A stretch of 64,000 nucleotides of DNA. Origin: Gammaproteobacteria bacterium. Lineage in GTDB: Bacteria > Pseudomonadota > Gammaproteobacteria > Steroidobacterales > Woeseiaceae. The first letter of the stretch is position 1; the number at the start of each line of letters is the position of its first letter. The translations under genes were made by a program, and so were the position numbers. Below are positions 44,905-53,387 of the stretch, piece by piece. The DNA is taken from assembly GCA_009937525.1 (NCBI GenBank), contig JAACFE010000002.1, forward strand, positions 34,574-98,573, in the 5' to 3' direction. Below the pieces are notes generated by a model. It had not been told where the DNA came from and ran no database searches. It saw only the letters and a list, made by a program, of their open reading frames with translations.

Positions 44905-46722
44905 TCAGGCGACGCTAACGCCTTTTTTCTCCGGCTGCGCCCCGGACGCCTCATCTTCCGCGTACGGGATCAGGACCTGTGATTTCTGCATATCCCAGGC
45001 ACCCGTCGGACAACGCTCGGCGCACAAGCCGCAGTGCACGCAGATATCCTCGTCCTTGACCATGACGCGCGACGTATGGGGCAATTCGCCGGACACATAG
45101 AGAGCCTGCTCCGGATTTTCTGCGGGTGCGGAAAGCCTGGTTCGGAGATCTGCTTCGTCGCCGTTCGGAGTGATGGTCAGACAGTTTACCGGGCAGATAT
45201 CGATACAGGCATCGCATTCGATACAGAGCCTGGCCGCGAAGACGGTCTGGATGTCGCAGTTCAGGCACCGCTCGACTTCCTGGATCGTCTGCTCCGCCGT
45301 GAATCCGAGCTCCACCTCGATATCGAGTTTCTTGAACCGTTCCTTGAGCTCCACGTGCGGCATGATGCGCCGCTCGGCCGGATCGAAGTAGTTCGAGTAG
45401 CTCCACTCGTGCATACCCATCTTCTGCGACAGCAGGTTAATTCCCCTGGGCATGCGTTTTCTTACATCCTCGCCCTGGCAGTACTTGTGAATCGAGATGG
45501 CGGCCTGGTGACCGTGGGCGACCGCCCAGATGATGTTCTTGGGACCGAAAGCCGAGTCACCCCCAAAAAATACGCCTTCACGGGTACACATCATGGTCGT
45601 CTCGTCGACAACCGGGCAATCCCATTCATTGAATTCGATGCCGATGTCGCGCTCGATCCACGGAAACGCATTGTCCTGGCCGATGGCGAGGATTACGTCG
45701 TCACAGGCAATCGTCGTTTCGCCGACCACGGTGCCGCGGTCGATGCCGCCGTCATCGTCGACCTTGTACTCCATCAGCTCGAAGGTCATGCCGACAAGTT
45801 TGCCGTCGTCGAACACGAATTCCTTGGGCGAGTGATTGACGAGGATTTCGACATTTTCCTCTTCGGCATCCTCCAGCTCCCAGTCGGATGCCTTGAAGAA
45901 TCCCCGGGGCTTTCGAGCCATCACCTTGACGTCGGTGGCGCCGAGGCGCAGTGAGGTGCGGCAGCAGTCCATGGCCGTATTGCCGACGCCGATGATGAGC
46001 ACACGCTTGCCGATCTCTTCGATGTGTTCGAAGGCAACCGACTCGAGCCAGTCGATACCGATATGTATACGGTCGCTGTCGTAGCGTCCCGGGATTTCGA
46101 GGTTCTTGCCGCGTGGTGCTCCGGTGCCAACGAATACCGCGTCGAACTCACCGCTGTCGAGCAATTCCTTCATGCTCTCGATACGATGATTGAGCTTCAG
46201 GTCGACGCCCATGTCGATGATGCAATTTATCTCATCGTCCAGAACCTCGGGCGGCAGGCGAAAGCGCGGGATATTGGTGCGCATCAATCCGCCCGTCGTG
46301 TCGAGTGCCTCGAAGATGGTGACCTCGTAGCCGAGCGGCCGAAGATCATTGGCAACGGTAAGCGATGCGCAGCCGCAGCCGATGAGCGCCACGTTCTTGC
46401 CATTGCTCTTTGCCGCTCCTCGCGGCAGGCGATCAGTAATGTCCTCGCGATGGTCGGCGGCCACTCGCTTCAGCCGGCAAATCGCAACCGGCTTCTCATC
46501 CACGCGCCCGCGACGGCACGCCGGCTCGCACGGCCGATCGCACACACGGCCGAGTATCCCCGGAAACACGTTCGATTTGCGATTCTCTATATAAGCGTCG
46601 CCGAATCGCCCCTGCGCAATGAGCCTTATATATAAGGGTACATCGGTGTGAGCGGGACAAGCCCACTGGCAGTCGACCACCTTGTGGAAGTAATCGGGGT
46701 TTGAGGTATCCGTTGGCTTCAT
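44905..46722 (-). CDS. GltD-like FAD/NAD(P) oxidoreductase fused to a 2x[4Fe-4S] ferredoxin domain
   Basis: A 605-residue flavoprotein. The N-terminal segment binds Fe-S ('DCQWACPAHTDVPLY', 'RVCDRPCEPACRRGRVDEKP'), then come FAD- and NAD(P)H-binding Rossmann motifs ('VALIGCGCASLTVANDL', 'IIGVGNTAMDCCRTSLRLG'). The C-terminal third has two ferredoxin motifs, 'CIECDACIDICPVNCL' and 'CVHCGLCAERCPTGAWDM'. This is the glutamate-synthase small-subunit fold used as an electron adaptor. As the first gene of the korA-korB unit it likely links KorAB's ferredoxin electrons to NAD(P)H. The ATG at 46722 starts the conserved part. Confidence 0.9.
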   Translation of the reverse strand: MKPTDTSNPDYFHKVVDCQWACPAHTDVPLYIRLIAQGRFGDAYIENRKSNVFPGILGRVCDRPCEPACRRGRVDEKPVAICRLKRVAADHREDITDRLPRGAAKSNGKNVALIGCGCASLTVANDLRPLGYEVTIFEALDTTGGLMRTNIPRFRLPPEVLDDEINCIIDMGVDLKLNHRIESMKELLDSGEFDAVFVGTGAPRGKNLEIPGRYDSDRIHIGIDWLESVAFEHIEEIGKRVLIIGVGNTAMDCCRTSLRLGATDVKVMARKPRGFFKASDWELEDAEEENVEILVNHSPKEFVFDDGKLVGMTFELMEYKVDDDGGIDRGTVVGETTIACDDVILAIGQDNAFPWIERDIGIEFNEWDCPVVDETTMMCTREGVFFGGDSAFGPKNIIWAVAHGHQAAISIHKYCQGEDVRKRMPRGINLLSQKMGMHEWSYSNYFDPAERRIMPHVELKERFKKLDIEVELGFTAEQTIQEVERCLNCDIQTVFAARLCIECDACIDICPVNCLTITPNGDEADLRTRLSAPAENPEQALYVSGELPHTSRVMVKDEDICVHCGLCAERCPTGAWDMQKSQVLIPYAEDEASGAQPEKKGVSVA

Positions 46723-46861
46723 GCTCTTGCCGCGCCCGCTTCCCGGCGAACAGGCTGATCCCACGTTGGGGGCTAGCATAACGGCTACGACCGGAAAGTA
46801 AACCGTTTTGGTCACAGGGACCGAAGTCCGCAATACTCAGTGGCCTGGAGATCCGGAATCC

Positions 46862-48202
46862 TTAGCGGGCCCGTGCAAACTCCAGTCGCTGCCCGGGAAT
46901 GTTCTTCGTCAGTTCGCCGTCGCGATAGACGACCTCGCCATTGACGATGGTCGTATCGATCGTCGACGAGAACTCGTGGCCCTCGAATGGCGACCAGTGA
47001 CATTTGCAGAGCAGGTTGGACTTCTCCACACGGTAAGGCTTCTCGGGATCGACGATGACGACGTCCGCGTACCAGCCTTCGCGCACGTAGCCGCGTTCTC
47101 GCACACCGAACAGGTCGGCGGGTGCGTGACAGGCCCGATCGACGATGAGTTCCCTGGAGATTTCGCCGCGAGCCGCAAGATCGAAGAGCACCTGCAGTGC
47201 GTGCTGCACCAGCGGCAATCCTGCCGGCGCCTTGAAGTAACTCTGTCTTTTTTCGCTCGACGTGTGTGGTGCGTGGTCAGTCGCGATCACGTCGATGCGC
47301 CCCTCGTTCAGTGCTTTCACGAGCGCTTCCCGGTCGCTCGCCGACTTAATGGCCGGATTACACTTTATACGCGTCCCGAGATCCTCGTACCTGGATTCAT
47401 CGAACCACAGGTGGTGTACGCACACCTCAGCCGTAATACGCTTTTCCGACCGATGTGCTTTGGAAAACAACGCCATCTCCACACCGGTAGTGAGATGCAG
47501 AACGTGCAGCAGCGCATCGAACCTGCGTGCCAGCTCCACCGCCATACTGGACGACTTGAGGCAGGCGGCCGCCGAACGAATCGCGGGATGTTCCGACAGG
47601 GGCACGGACTCGCCGTACTCGGCGCGCGCCTTTGCTTCGTTGTCCCAGATGGTCGGCGAGTGCTCGCAATGAGTGACGAGCATGATCGGCGCATGCTCGA
47701 ATATCCGCTCCAGCGCCACCGGATCATCGACCAGCATGTCGCCGGTCGAAGCACCCATGAACGCCTTGATCCCGCAGGCCTCGCCGATCTCGAGAGCCTT
47801 TATTTCCTCGATGTTGCGATTGGTCGCGCCGAGATAGAAGCCGTAGTTGGCCGTGCAACGGTGCTCGGCCATCGCGTACTTCTCGGCCAGGGCCTGCCTC
47901 GTCGTGGTCTGGGGATTCACGTTCGGCATATCCATGAAGCTCGTTATGCCGCCCGCCACAGCGGCGGCCGACTCGGTCGCCAGGTCCCCTTTGTTGGTGA
48001 GCCCGGGTTCACGGAAATGAACCTGGTCGTCGATCATGCCGGGCATGAGCAGGCATCCGCCGGCATCAATGACTTCGACGTCATCGGCTGGCGTTATCGA
48101 CGAATCGATCTTGCTGATCCGCTCACCCACGATAAGTACGTCGGCATCGCGTGTTTCGCCTTCATTGATAAGGCGTGCATTGGTGATAAGCAGCTCGTTC
48201 AC
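46862..48202 (-). CDS. pyrC: Dihydroorotase
   Basis: A 446-residue amidohydrolase-superfamily enzyme for the third step of pyrimidine synthesis (carbamoyl-aspartate to dihydroorotate). The carbamylated Lys region 'GIKAFMGASTGDM', metal ligands in 'LVTHCEHS' and 'VCVHHLW', and the catalytic Asp in 'IATDHAPHT' are present. The first motif reads 'MIDDQVHFREPG': the first His of the usual HxH is Gln, as I recall for a subset of bacterial dihydroorotases. Length and the complete remaining motif set argue for an active enzyme. It diverges from ilvA. Confidence 0.9.
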   Translation of the reverse strand: MNELLITNARLINEGETRDADVLIVGERISKIDSSITPADDVEVIDAGGCLLMPGMIDDQVHFREPGLTNKGDLATESAAAVAGGITSFMDMPNVNPQTTTRQALAEKYAMAEHRCTANYGFYLGATNRNIEEIKALEIGEACGIKAFMGASTGDMLVDDPVALERIFEHAPIMLVTHCEHSPTIWDNEAKARAEYGESVPLSEHPAIRSAAACLKSSSMAVELARRFDALLHVLHLTTGVEMALFSKAHRSEKRITAEVCVHHLWFDESRYEDLGTRIKCNPAIKSASDREALVKALNEGRIDVIATDHAPHTSSEKRQSYFKAPAGLPLVQHALQVLFDLAARGEISRELIVDRACHAPADLFGVRERGYVREGWYADVVIVDPEKPYRVEKSNLLCKCHWSPFEGHEFSSTIDTTIVNGEVVYRDGELTKNIPGQRLEFARAR

Positions 48203-48388
48203 TTGCCCGGATTCCGCGGATACGTATCGCTGAGACTCATTATGAGATGCTCAGGGCCCAAAAGCCACGGCGCGATGACTGTCGAGCTCCATGGACTCTT
48301 CTGGCGCAGGGTTCTGTGGGTCGTGATTCCGGGCGAATTGCGATTTTCTTTGCGACACCTGCCCGGGTATGCGATAACCGGAATTCTT

Positions 48389-49921
48389 ATGCCCGAAGCC
48401 GCTATGACCGCCGACGATTACCTGGAGCGGATCGCGAACGCGTCCGTGTACGATGTCGCCCGCGAAACGCCGCTCGAACTGGCAAAGAACCTTTCCAGTC
48501 GCTTCCACAACCGCATCTGGCTGAAACGGGAAGACCTGCAGCCGATCTTCTCGTTCAAGCTCCGCGGCGCCTACAACAAGATCGCCTCGCTGCCGGAGGA
48601 GGCCCTCAGAGCGGGCGTGATCTGCAGCTCGGCCGGCAACCATGCGCAGGGGGTAGCACTCGCCGCAAAGCGCCGCGGCGTGCGCGCAGTGATCGTGATG
48701 CCGGTCACCACGCCATCGATCAAGGTGGACGCAGTGCGTTCCCTGGGTGGCGAGGTCTTACTGCACGGTGACACCTACGACGATGCCTTCGCCCGCGCGA
48801 GGGAGCTGCAGGACGAGCTGGGCCTGACGTTTATTCACCCGTTCGATGACCCCGACGTCATTGCCGGCCAGGCGACAATCGGCGTCGAGATCATGAAACA
48901 GGCGAGCGGCCGGCCCGAAGCGATTTTCGTGCCGATCGGCGGCGGCGGCCTGATCGCCGGTATCGCCGTCTACGTCAAGTCCATGGACCCGGGTGTCCGT
49001 ATCATCGGCGTGGAGCCGGAGGACTCCGCCGCAATGCAGGCGTCACTGGCAGCCGGCGAGCCGGTCAGGCTCGACCACGTCGGTATCTTCGCGGACGGAG
49101 TAGCGGTGCGTCGCGTTGGTGAAGAGACGTTTCGCCTTTGCCGGGAACATGTCGACGAGATCGTTACGGTCGATACGGATCATATCTGCGCCGCGATCCA
49201 GGACATTTTCGAAGATACCCGCTCTATCGTCGAACCGGCCGGCGGCCTCGCCATCGCGGGCGTCAAGAAATATATCGCTGATAACGAACTCTCGGACAAG
49301 GACTTCGTTGCAGTCTGCTGCGGGGCCAACGTCAATTTCGACCGGCTCAGGCACATCGCGGAGCGAGCGGCCATCGGCGAAGAAAAAGAAATGCTGCTCG
49401 CGGTAGAAATCCCCGAAAAGCCGGGCAGCTTTCGTCATTTCTGCGAGGCGCTCGGACGCCGCAGCGTTACGGAGTTCAACTATCGCTACAGCGATTCGGC
49501 GAACGCACACATATTTGTCGGAGTCGAGCTGCGCCACGGCCTGGCTGAGCGGCACGAGCTGGTGGAGCACCTGCACGAGAAAGGCTATCCGGTACAGGAC
49601 CTGAGCGACAACGAGATGGCAAAGCTCCACGTTCGCCACATGGTCGGCGGGCGTTCACCGAACCTCGCCAACGAGAGGCTCTACCGCTTCGAATTCCCGG
49701 AACGCCCGGGAGCGCTGCTCGATTTCCTGAACGCGATCGGCACAGACTGGAACATCAGTCTGTTCCACTACCGGAATCACGGTTCCGACTACGGTCGCAT
49801 CCTTGCGGGCATCGACGTGCCCGAGGGCGACACCGCGGAACTCGAGGCACATCTCGCCGATCTCGGCTATGCACACTGGGAGGAAAGCGACAATCCGGCC
49901 TACCGGATCTTTCTCGCCTGA
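48389..49921 (+). CDS. ilvA: Biosynthetic threonine ammonia-lyase (threonine deaminase)
   Basis: A 510-residue PLP enzyme making 2-oxobutanoate for isoleucine synthesis. Catalytic domain landmarks: 'PIFSFKLRGAYNK' (PLP Lys), 'SSAGNHAQGVALAA', 'PIGGGGLIAGIA' and 'CCGANVNFDRLRHIAER'. Two C-terminal ACT-like regulatory subdomains (about residues 335-505; 'AVEIPEKPGSFRHF' and 'YRFEFPERPGALLDFL') give feedback inhibition by isoleucine. Length matches E. coli IlvA. The start is ATG 48389 or 48404; reading further upstream is antisense to dihydroorotase and not real. Confidence 0.94.
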   Translation: MPEAAMTADDYLERIANASVYDVARETPLELAKNLSSRFHNRIWLKREDLQPIFSFKLRGAYNKIASLPEEALRAGVICSSAGNHAQGVALAAKRRGVRAVIVMPVTTPSIKVDAVRSLGGEVLLHGDTYDDAFARARELQDELGLTFIHPFDDPDVIAGQATIGVEIMKQASGRPEAIFVPIGGGGLIAGIAVYVKSMDPGVRIIGVEPEDSAAMQASLAAGEPVRLDHVGIFADGVAVRRVGEETFRLCREHVDEIVTVDTDHICAAIQDIFEDTRSIVEPAGGLAIAGVKKYIADNELSDKDFVAVCCGANVNFDRLRHIAERAAIGEEKEMLLAVEIPEKPGSFRHFCEALGRRSVTEFNYRYSDSANAHIFVGVELRHGLAERHELVEHLHEKGYPVQDLSDNEMAKLHVRHMVGGRSPNLANERLYRFEFPERPGALLDFLNAIGTDWNISLFHYRNHGSDYGRILAGIDVPEGDTAELEAHLADLGYAHWEESDNPAYRIFLA

Positions 49922-49931
49922 CCTCTGCATG

Positions 49932-49957
49932 CACCGGGTCCGGGCATCTCCCCGGTG
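49932..49957 (+). other. Hairpin after ilvA
   Basis: CACCGGG (49932-49938) and CCCGGTG (49951-49957) flank a 12-base loop, beginning ten bases after the ilvA stop. It may be a transcript-end structure; there is no T-run. Confidence 0.35.
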
Positions 49958-50039
49958 AGTAGACATATTCCAAAAAGTTTGCAACTTTTAGCCGCCGCCG
50001 TGCATCTCAATAACAGGAAAGGCGAGATTCAGGTGTCTC

Positions 50040-50189
50040 ATGAAAGCCAAGACAGCAATAGTGACCGTATTTGCGCTCGTACTGGCGGCGGCTGCGGTCT
50101 GCGGTGAGCAACACCGCCTGCGCATGGAAGCGTCCATGAATGACGATGCACCATTGAAGACGGTGGATGTCAGCACCAGGAAAGGTTGA
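50040..50189 (+). CDS. 49-residue exported protein or small lipoprotein
   Basis: A short gene from ATG 50040 to TGA 50187-50189 with AGGTG seven bases upstream. The N-terminus has two lysines, a hydrophobic core ('AIVTVFALVLAAAAV') and Cys21, so it could be a lipoprotein although the -1 residue Val is unusual. The 28-residue remainder is polar and charged. A strong terminator follows 47 bases later with no other plus-strand gene between, supporting an independent unit. I do not recognise it. Confidence 0.6.
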   Translation: MKAKTAIVTVFALVLAAAAVCGEQHRLRMEASMNDDAPLKTVDVSTRKG

Positions 50190-50235
50190 CGTAACAAACT
50201 CAAAATCCCTTATGCTGTTTGTTTCGTACTGACTG

Positions 50236-50263
50236 GCGGTGGCGTTTGCCACCGCTTTTTTTT
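50236..50263 (+). terminator. Rho-independent terminator of the small exported protein gene
   Basis: GCGGTGGC (50236-50243) pairs perfectly with GCCACCGC (50248-50255) around GTTT, followed by eight T residues. It ends transcription just before the end of the convergent helicase gene. Confidence 0.9.
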
Positions 50264-50269
50264 GCGGCT

Positions 50270-52372
50270 TCAGCTCCACATTTCCCGCATTCTTGCCGCG
50301 ACATCGAGCTGCTTTCCGGAAATGGCGCCCGCATCCCGGGACGTCGCATCAGGACGCCCGCGCCAGCACTGTTCGAAGGTGCCGAGCAGGTTTTCCGTGA
50401 TGAAGCGGCTGCGTGCACCATAGACGTGCCGGTCGCCGTCGCGAGCCTGCTGCGTAACGTGAAACCTCAAGGGCGCGATCAGCGTTAGCGATTGTTTCGC
50501 TCTCGTCATTGCGACGTACAGGAGCCGCCGCTCCTCTTCGATCAGTTTTGGTTTACCGGTTGCGAACTCCGACGGGAAGTTGCCGTCGGTTACGTTGAGC
50601 ACATAGACGGCGTCCCATTCCTGCCCCTTCGCGGAGTGAACCGTCGAGAGCACCAGGTAGTCCTCGTCCAGCAGCGGATCCCCTGCCAGGTCGCCCGCGG
50701 CGCTGGGCGGATCCAGGGTCAGTTCGGTCAGAAAGCGCTCCCGTGTCGGATAACGGCCGGAAATCTGTTCGAGTTGTTCGATATCCGCTTCACGCGTTTC
50801 GACACCGTCGTAGAGCCGCTCGAGCTGTGGCCCGTACCAGCGCCTGACGGCCCCGAGCTGCCCGTGCCAGCCAGGGTCGTCCAGTTCAGCCGCGCCGAGG
50901 GTCTCGAGCAAATCACAAAATGCGTTCCACTCCGGCCGCGCCGCCACTGGTGCCCGGTACGATCGCAGCGAGTCGATGCGAAAGTCGGCCGTCGCCAGGT
51001 GCCGGAAGCATCGATGGGCGTTGCTCGGCCCGATGCCCGGCAGAAGCTTCAGCACCCGGAACGCGGCGACCTCGTTCTTCGGATTTTCAGCCCACTTCAG
51101 TATCGCCAGCACGTCTTTCACGTGTGCGGCCTCGAGAAACTTAAGCCCGCCGTACTTGACGTAGGGAATGTTGCGCCGGACCAGCTCGATCTCCAGGCGG
51201 TCGCTGTGATGCGACCCCCTGAACAGCACGGCCTGACGCTTGAGTTCCATGCCCTCCTCGCGAGCAGCGAGGATCGACTCGACGACGAATTCGGCCTCGG
51301 CGTCACCGTCTTCAACCGTAACGTAACGGGGTTTGCCTCCCTGTGATGTCTGCGACTGCAGGCTCTTCTGGTACTGATGCTCACAATCCGCGATCAGGCA
51401 ATTGGCGCTATCAAGGATTGCCTGCGTCGACCGGTAGTTCTGCTCCAACGTGACGACTCGGGCGGGCGGCGAATACTGCGACGGGAAGCCGAGGATATTC
51501 TCGACGTCGGCAGCCCTGAACGAATAGATGGATTGCGCGTCGTCGCCGACGACCGTCAGCCCCCTGCCGTCCGGTTTCAAAGCAGCCAGTATCGTCGCCT
51601 GCAGGCGATTCGTGTCCTGGTATTCGTCAACGAGCATGTGGTCGAACCAGGAGCCGATTTCCCCGGCAAATTCCTCGTCACCGACAAGATGACTCCAGTA
51701 CAGCAGCAGGTCGTCGTAATCGAGCGCCTGGGTTTCCTGCTTGCGCACGACGTAGTGCTGGAAGAGCGAACGCAGCTCATCCTCCCAGTCGGCACACCAC
51801 GGGTAGGCGAACTGCAGCGTGTCCTGCAGCGGCTCCTGCGCATTGACGCAACGTGAGTAAATGGCAAGGCAGGTGTCTTTCCTGGGGAACCGGCGTGATT
51901 TCTTCGACAGTTCGAGCTCGTGTCGCACCACATCCATCAGGTCGGCCGCATCACCGCGGTCCAGAACCGAAAATCCCGGATCCAGACCGAGATTGCGGGC
52001 AAACCGGCGCAGCAGTCGGTTGCCGACCGAGTGGAACGTGCCGGACCACGGCAGGACGCCCGCCGGCAACGCGCCGTTTGTGCGGTCGGCCAGAGCCTGT
52101 CGCAGGATCGACTCGACGCGGCGCGTCATCTCCAGCGCAGCGCGGCGCGTGAACGTCAGCAACAGAATTCGCCGGGTGTCGACGCCCTCGACAACCAGGT
52201 GAGCGACACGATGCGCCAGCGTCATGGTCTTGCCCGTACCCGCTCCCGCGATGACCAGCAGCGGCCCGGCTGCGAACGTTTCGCCGTCCCGGCACTCGCC
52301 GAAGGTCGCCGCCAGGCGCTGCGCCGGATTCAGCGCATCGAGGTACTCGGGCCGGCTGCTGCTCACCCTCAC
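50270..52372 (-). CDS. UvrD/Rep-family ATP-dependent DNA helicase
   Basis: A 700-residue superfamily 1A helicase. Walker A 'GAGTGKT' is at residues 43-49, the motif II box 'DEYQD' at 249-253, 'GDDAQSIYSFRAA' is motif III, and 'STVHSAKGQEWDAVYV' with 'VAMTRAKQSL' are motifs V and VI. It is a translocating 3'-5' helicase of the UvrD/PcrA type, slightly short at the C-terminus compared with UvrD and without a recognisable RNA-polymerase-binding tail. It may be a second UvrD paralogue used in repair or replication restart. Confidence 0.92.
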   Translation of the reverse strand: MRVSSSRPEYLDALNPAQRLAATFGECRDGETFAAGPLLVIAGAGTGKTMTLAHRVAHLVVEGVDTRRILLLTFTRRAALEMTRRVESILRQALADRTNGALPAGVLPWSGTFHSVGNRLLRRFARNLGLDPGFSVLDRGDAADLMDVVRHELELSKKSRRFPRKDTCLAIYSRCVNAQEPLQDTLQFAYPWCADWEDELRSLFQHYVVRKQETQALDYDDLLLYWSHLVGDEEFAGEIGSWFDHMLVDEYQDTNRLQATILAALKPDGRGLTVVGDDAQSIYSFRAADVENILGFPSQYSPPARVVTLEQNYRSTQAILDSANCLIADCEHQYQKSLQSQTSQGGKPRYVTVEDGDAEAEFVVESILAAREEGMELKRQAVLFRGSHHSDRLEIELVRRNIPYVKYGGLKFLEAAHVKDVLAILKWAENPKNEVAAFRVLKLLPGIGPSNAHRCFRHLATADFRIDSLRSYRAPVAARPEWNAFCDLLETLGAAELDDPGWHGQLGAVRRWYGPQLERLYDGVETREADIEQLEQISGRYPTRERFLTELTLDPPSAAGDLAGDPLLDEDYLVLSTVHSAKGQEWDAVYVLNVTDGNFPSEFATGKPKLIEEERRLLYVAMTRAKQSLTLIAPLRFHVTQQARDGDRHVYGARSRFITENLLGTFEQCWRGRPDATSRDAGAISGKQLDVAARMREMWS

Positions 52373-52430
52373 CGGGTTCTCCCCAAAATCTGTATTTTTA
52401 TACAGTACTGGTTATATTTACAACAACGGC

Positions 52431-53324
52431 CTACGGATCGGGGAGCAGGAAGTCTTCGATTGCCCCGGCGAGCGCTTCCGGCGCCTCGAAATGCACCATG
52501 TGTCCACTTCCCTCGATGATCCTGGTACGGCTATCCGGGAACGGGAGCCTCAAAACGCCATCGTCCGGACGTCCGCCGACAGCCTCCAGAACGTGGCTGT
52601 CCGCGCCGGCCACGAGGAGTACGGGTGCCGTGACCTTGCGCCAGCACGCCTCGGCTTCCGCGCGCCGGTAGAGCACCGCATTCGGCAGCTTGTGGGCCGG
52701 ATCCGCGCGCAGTGTCGGGCCATCAGGCCCATCGAACGCCCATGCCTCGGCAACGAATCGCGCCCGCGCAGCGGACACCCCCGGACTGCGGCCTGCAATG
52801 TGCCGGGACAGCGCCTCCATGCTGCCGAAACGGGTGAACCCGGGCACCTCGCGTGATCGTTGCAGCCATTCGCGGTAGCGGGCCGGCGCCTCCTCGGGGC
52901 GCGTATCGGGGAGGCCGAATCCTTCAACGTTGACGAAGGCACGCACACGCTCCGGCATCGAGCCGGCATACAAGCCGGCGATATTGCCGCCCATGCTGTG
53001 ACCGACGAGCCGGACCGGTGCCGACGGGCTGTATTTCGACAGCAGCACGTCGAGGTCGGCAAGGTAGTCCGGGAACCAGTAACCGAGAGCACGTGATTGC
53101 GTCCGTCCGAATCCGCGCCAGTCGGGAGCGATCACGTGCCAGCGTCCTGCCAGTGCGTCGACGACGAACTGGAAGGTTGCTCCCGTATCGCCCCAGCCGT
53201 GCAGGAATACGATCAATGGATCTTTTGGGTCGCCCCACTCGTTGATGTAGTAATCGACATCGCGAACGCGATGCGAATTGCCGCGGACGGGAATACGCGC
53301 CATGTATGTTGAAATATCAGACAT
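52431..53324 (-). CDS. Alpha/beta hydrolase
   Basis: A 297-residue serine hydrolase. The oxyanion region 'VFLHGWGDTGATF', the nucleophile elbow GHSMGG, the Asp in 'LLVAGADSHVLE' and the His in 'EGSGHMVHFEAPE' make a complete triad. No signal peptide. It resembles epoxide hydrolase- or haloperoxidase-like members, but the substrate is unknown. An in-frame ATG at 53303 would shorten it by seven residues and may be the true start. It diverges from the SLC13 gene by about 60 bases. Confidence 0.88.
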   Translation of the reverse strand: MSDISTYMARIPVRGNSHRVRDVDYYINEWGDPKDPLIVFLHGWGDTGATFQFVVDALAGRWHVIAPDWRGFGRTQSRALGYWFPDYLADLDVLLSKYSPSAPVRLVGHSMGGNIAGLYAGSMPERVRAFVNVEGFGLPDTRPEEAPARYREWLQRSREVPGFTRFGSMEALSRHIAGRSPGVSAARARFVAEAWAFDGPDGPTLRADPAHKLPNAVLYRRAEAEACWRKVTAPVLLVAGADSHVLEAVGGRPDDGVLRLPFPDSRTRIIEGSGHMVHFEAPEALAGAIEDFLLPDP

Positions 53325-53387
53325 TGCTAATGCATCGTGGCATTATCGGGCCACCAAGGGCAACGGATTACCTGTCGAACAATTCGG

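Noticed and set aside
46808..48388. Long plus-strand reading frame joined to the front of ilvA
   Set aside because: It is antisense to the complete dihydroorotase gene and has no homology-like pattern; only the part from 48389 is threonine deaminase.
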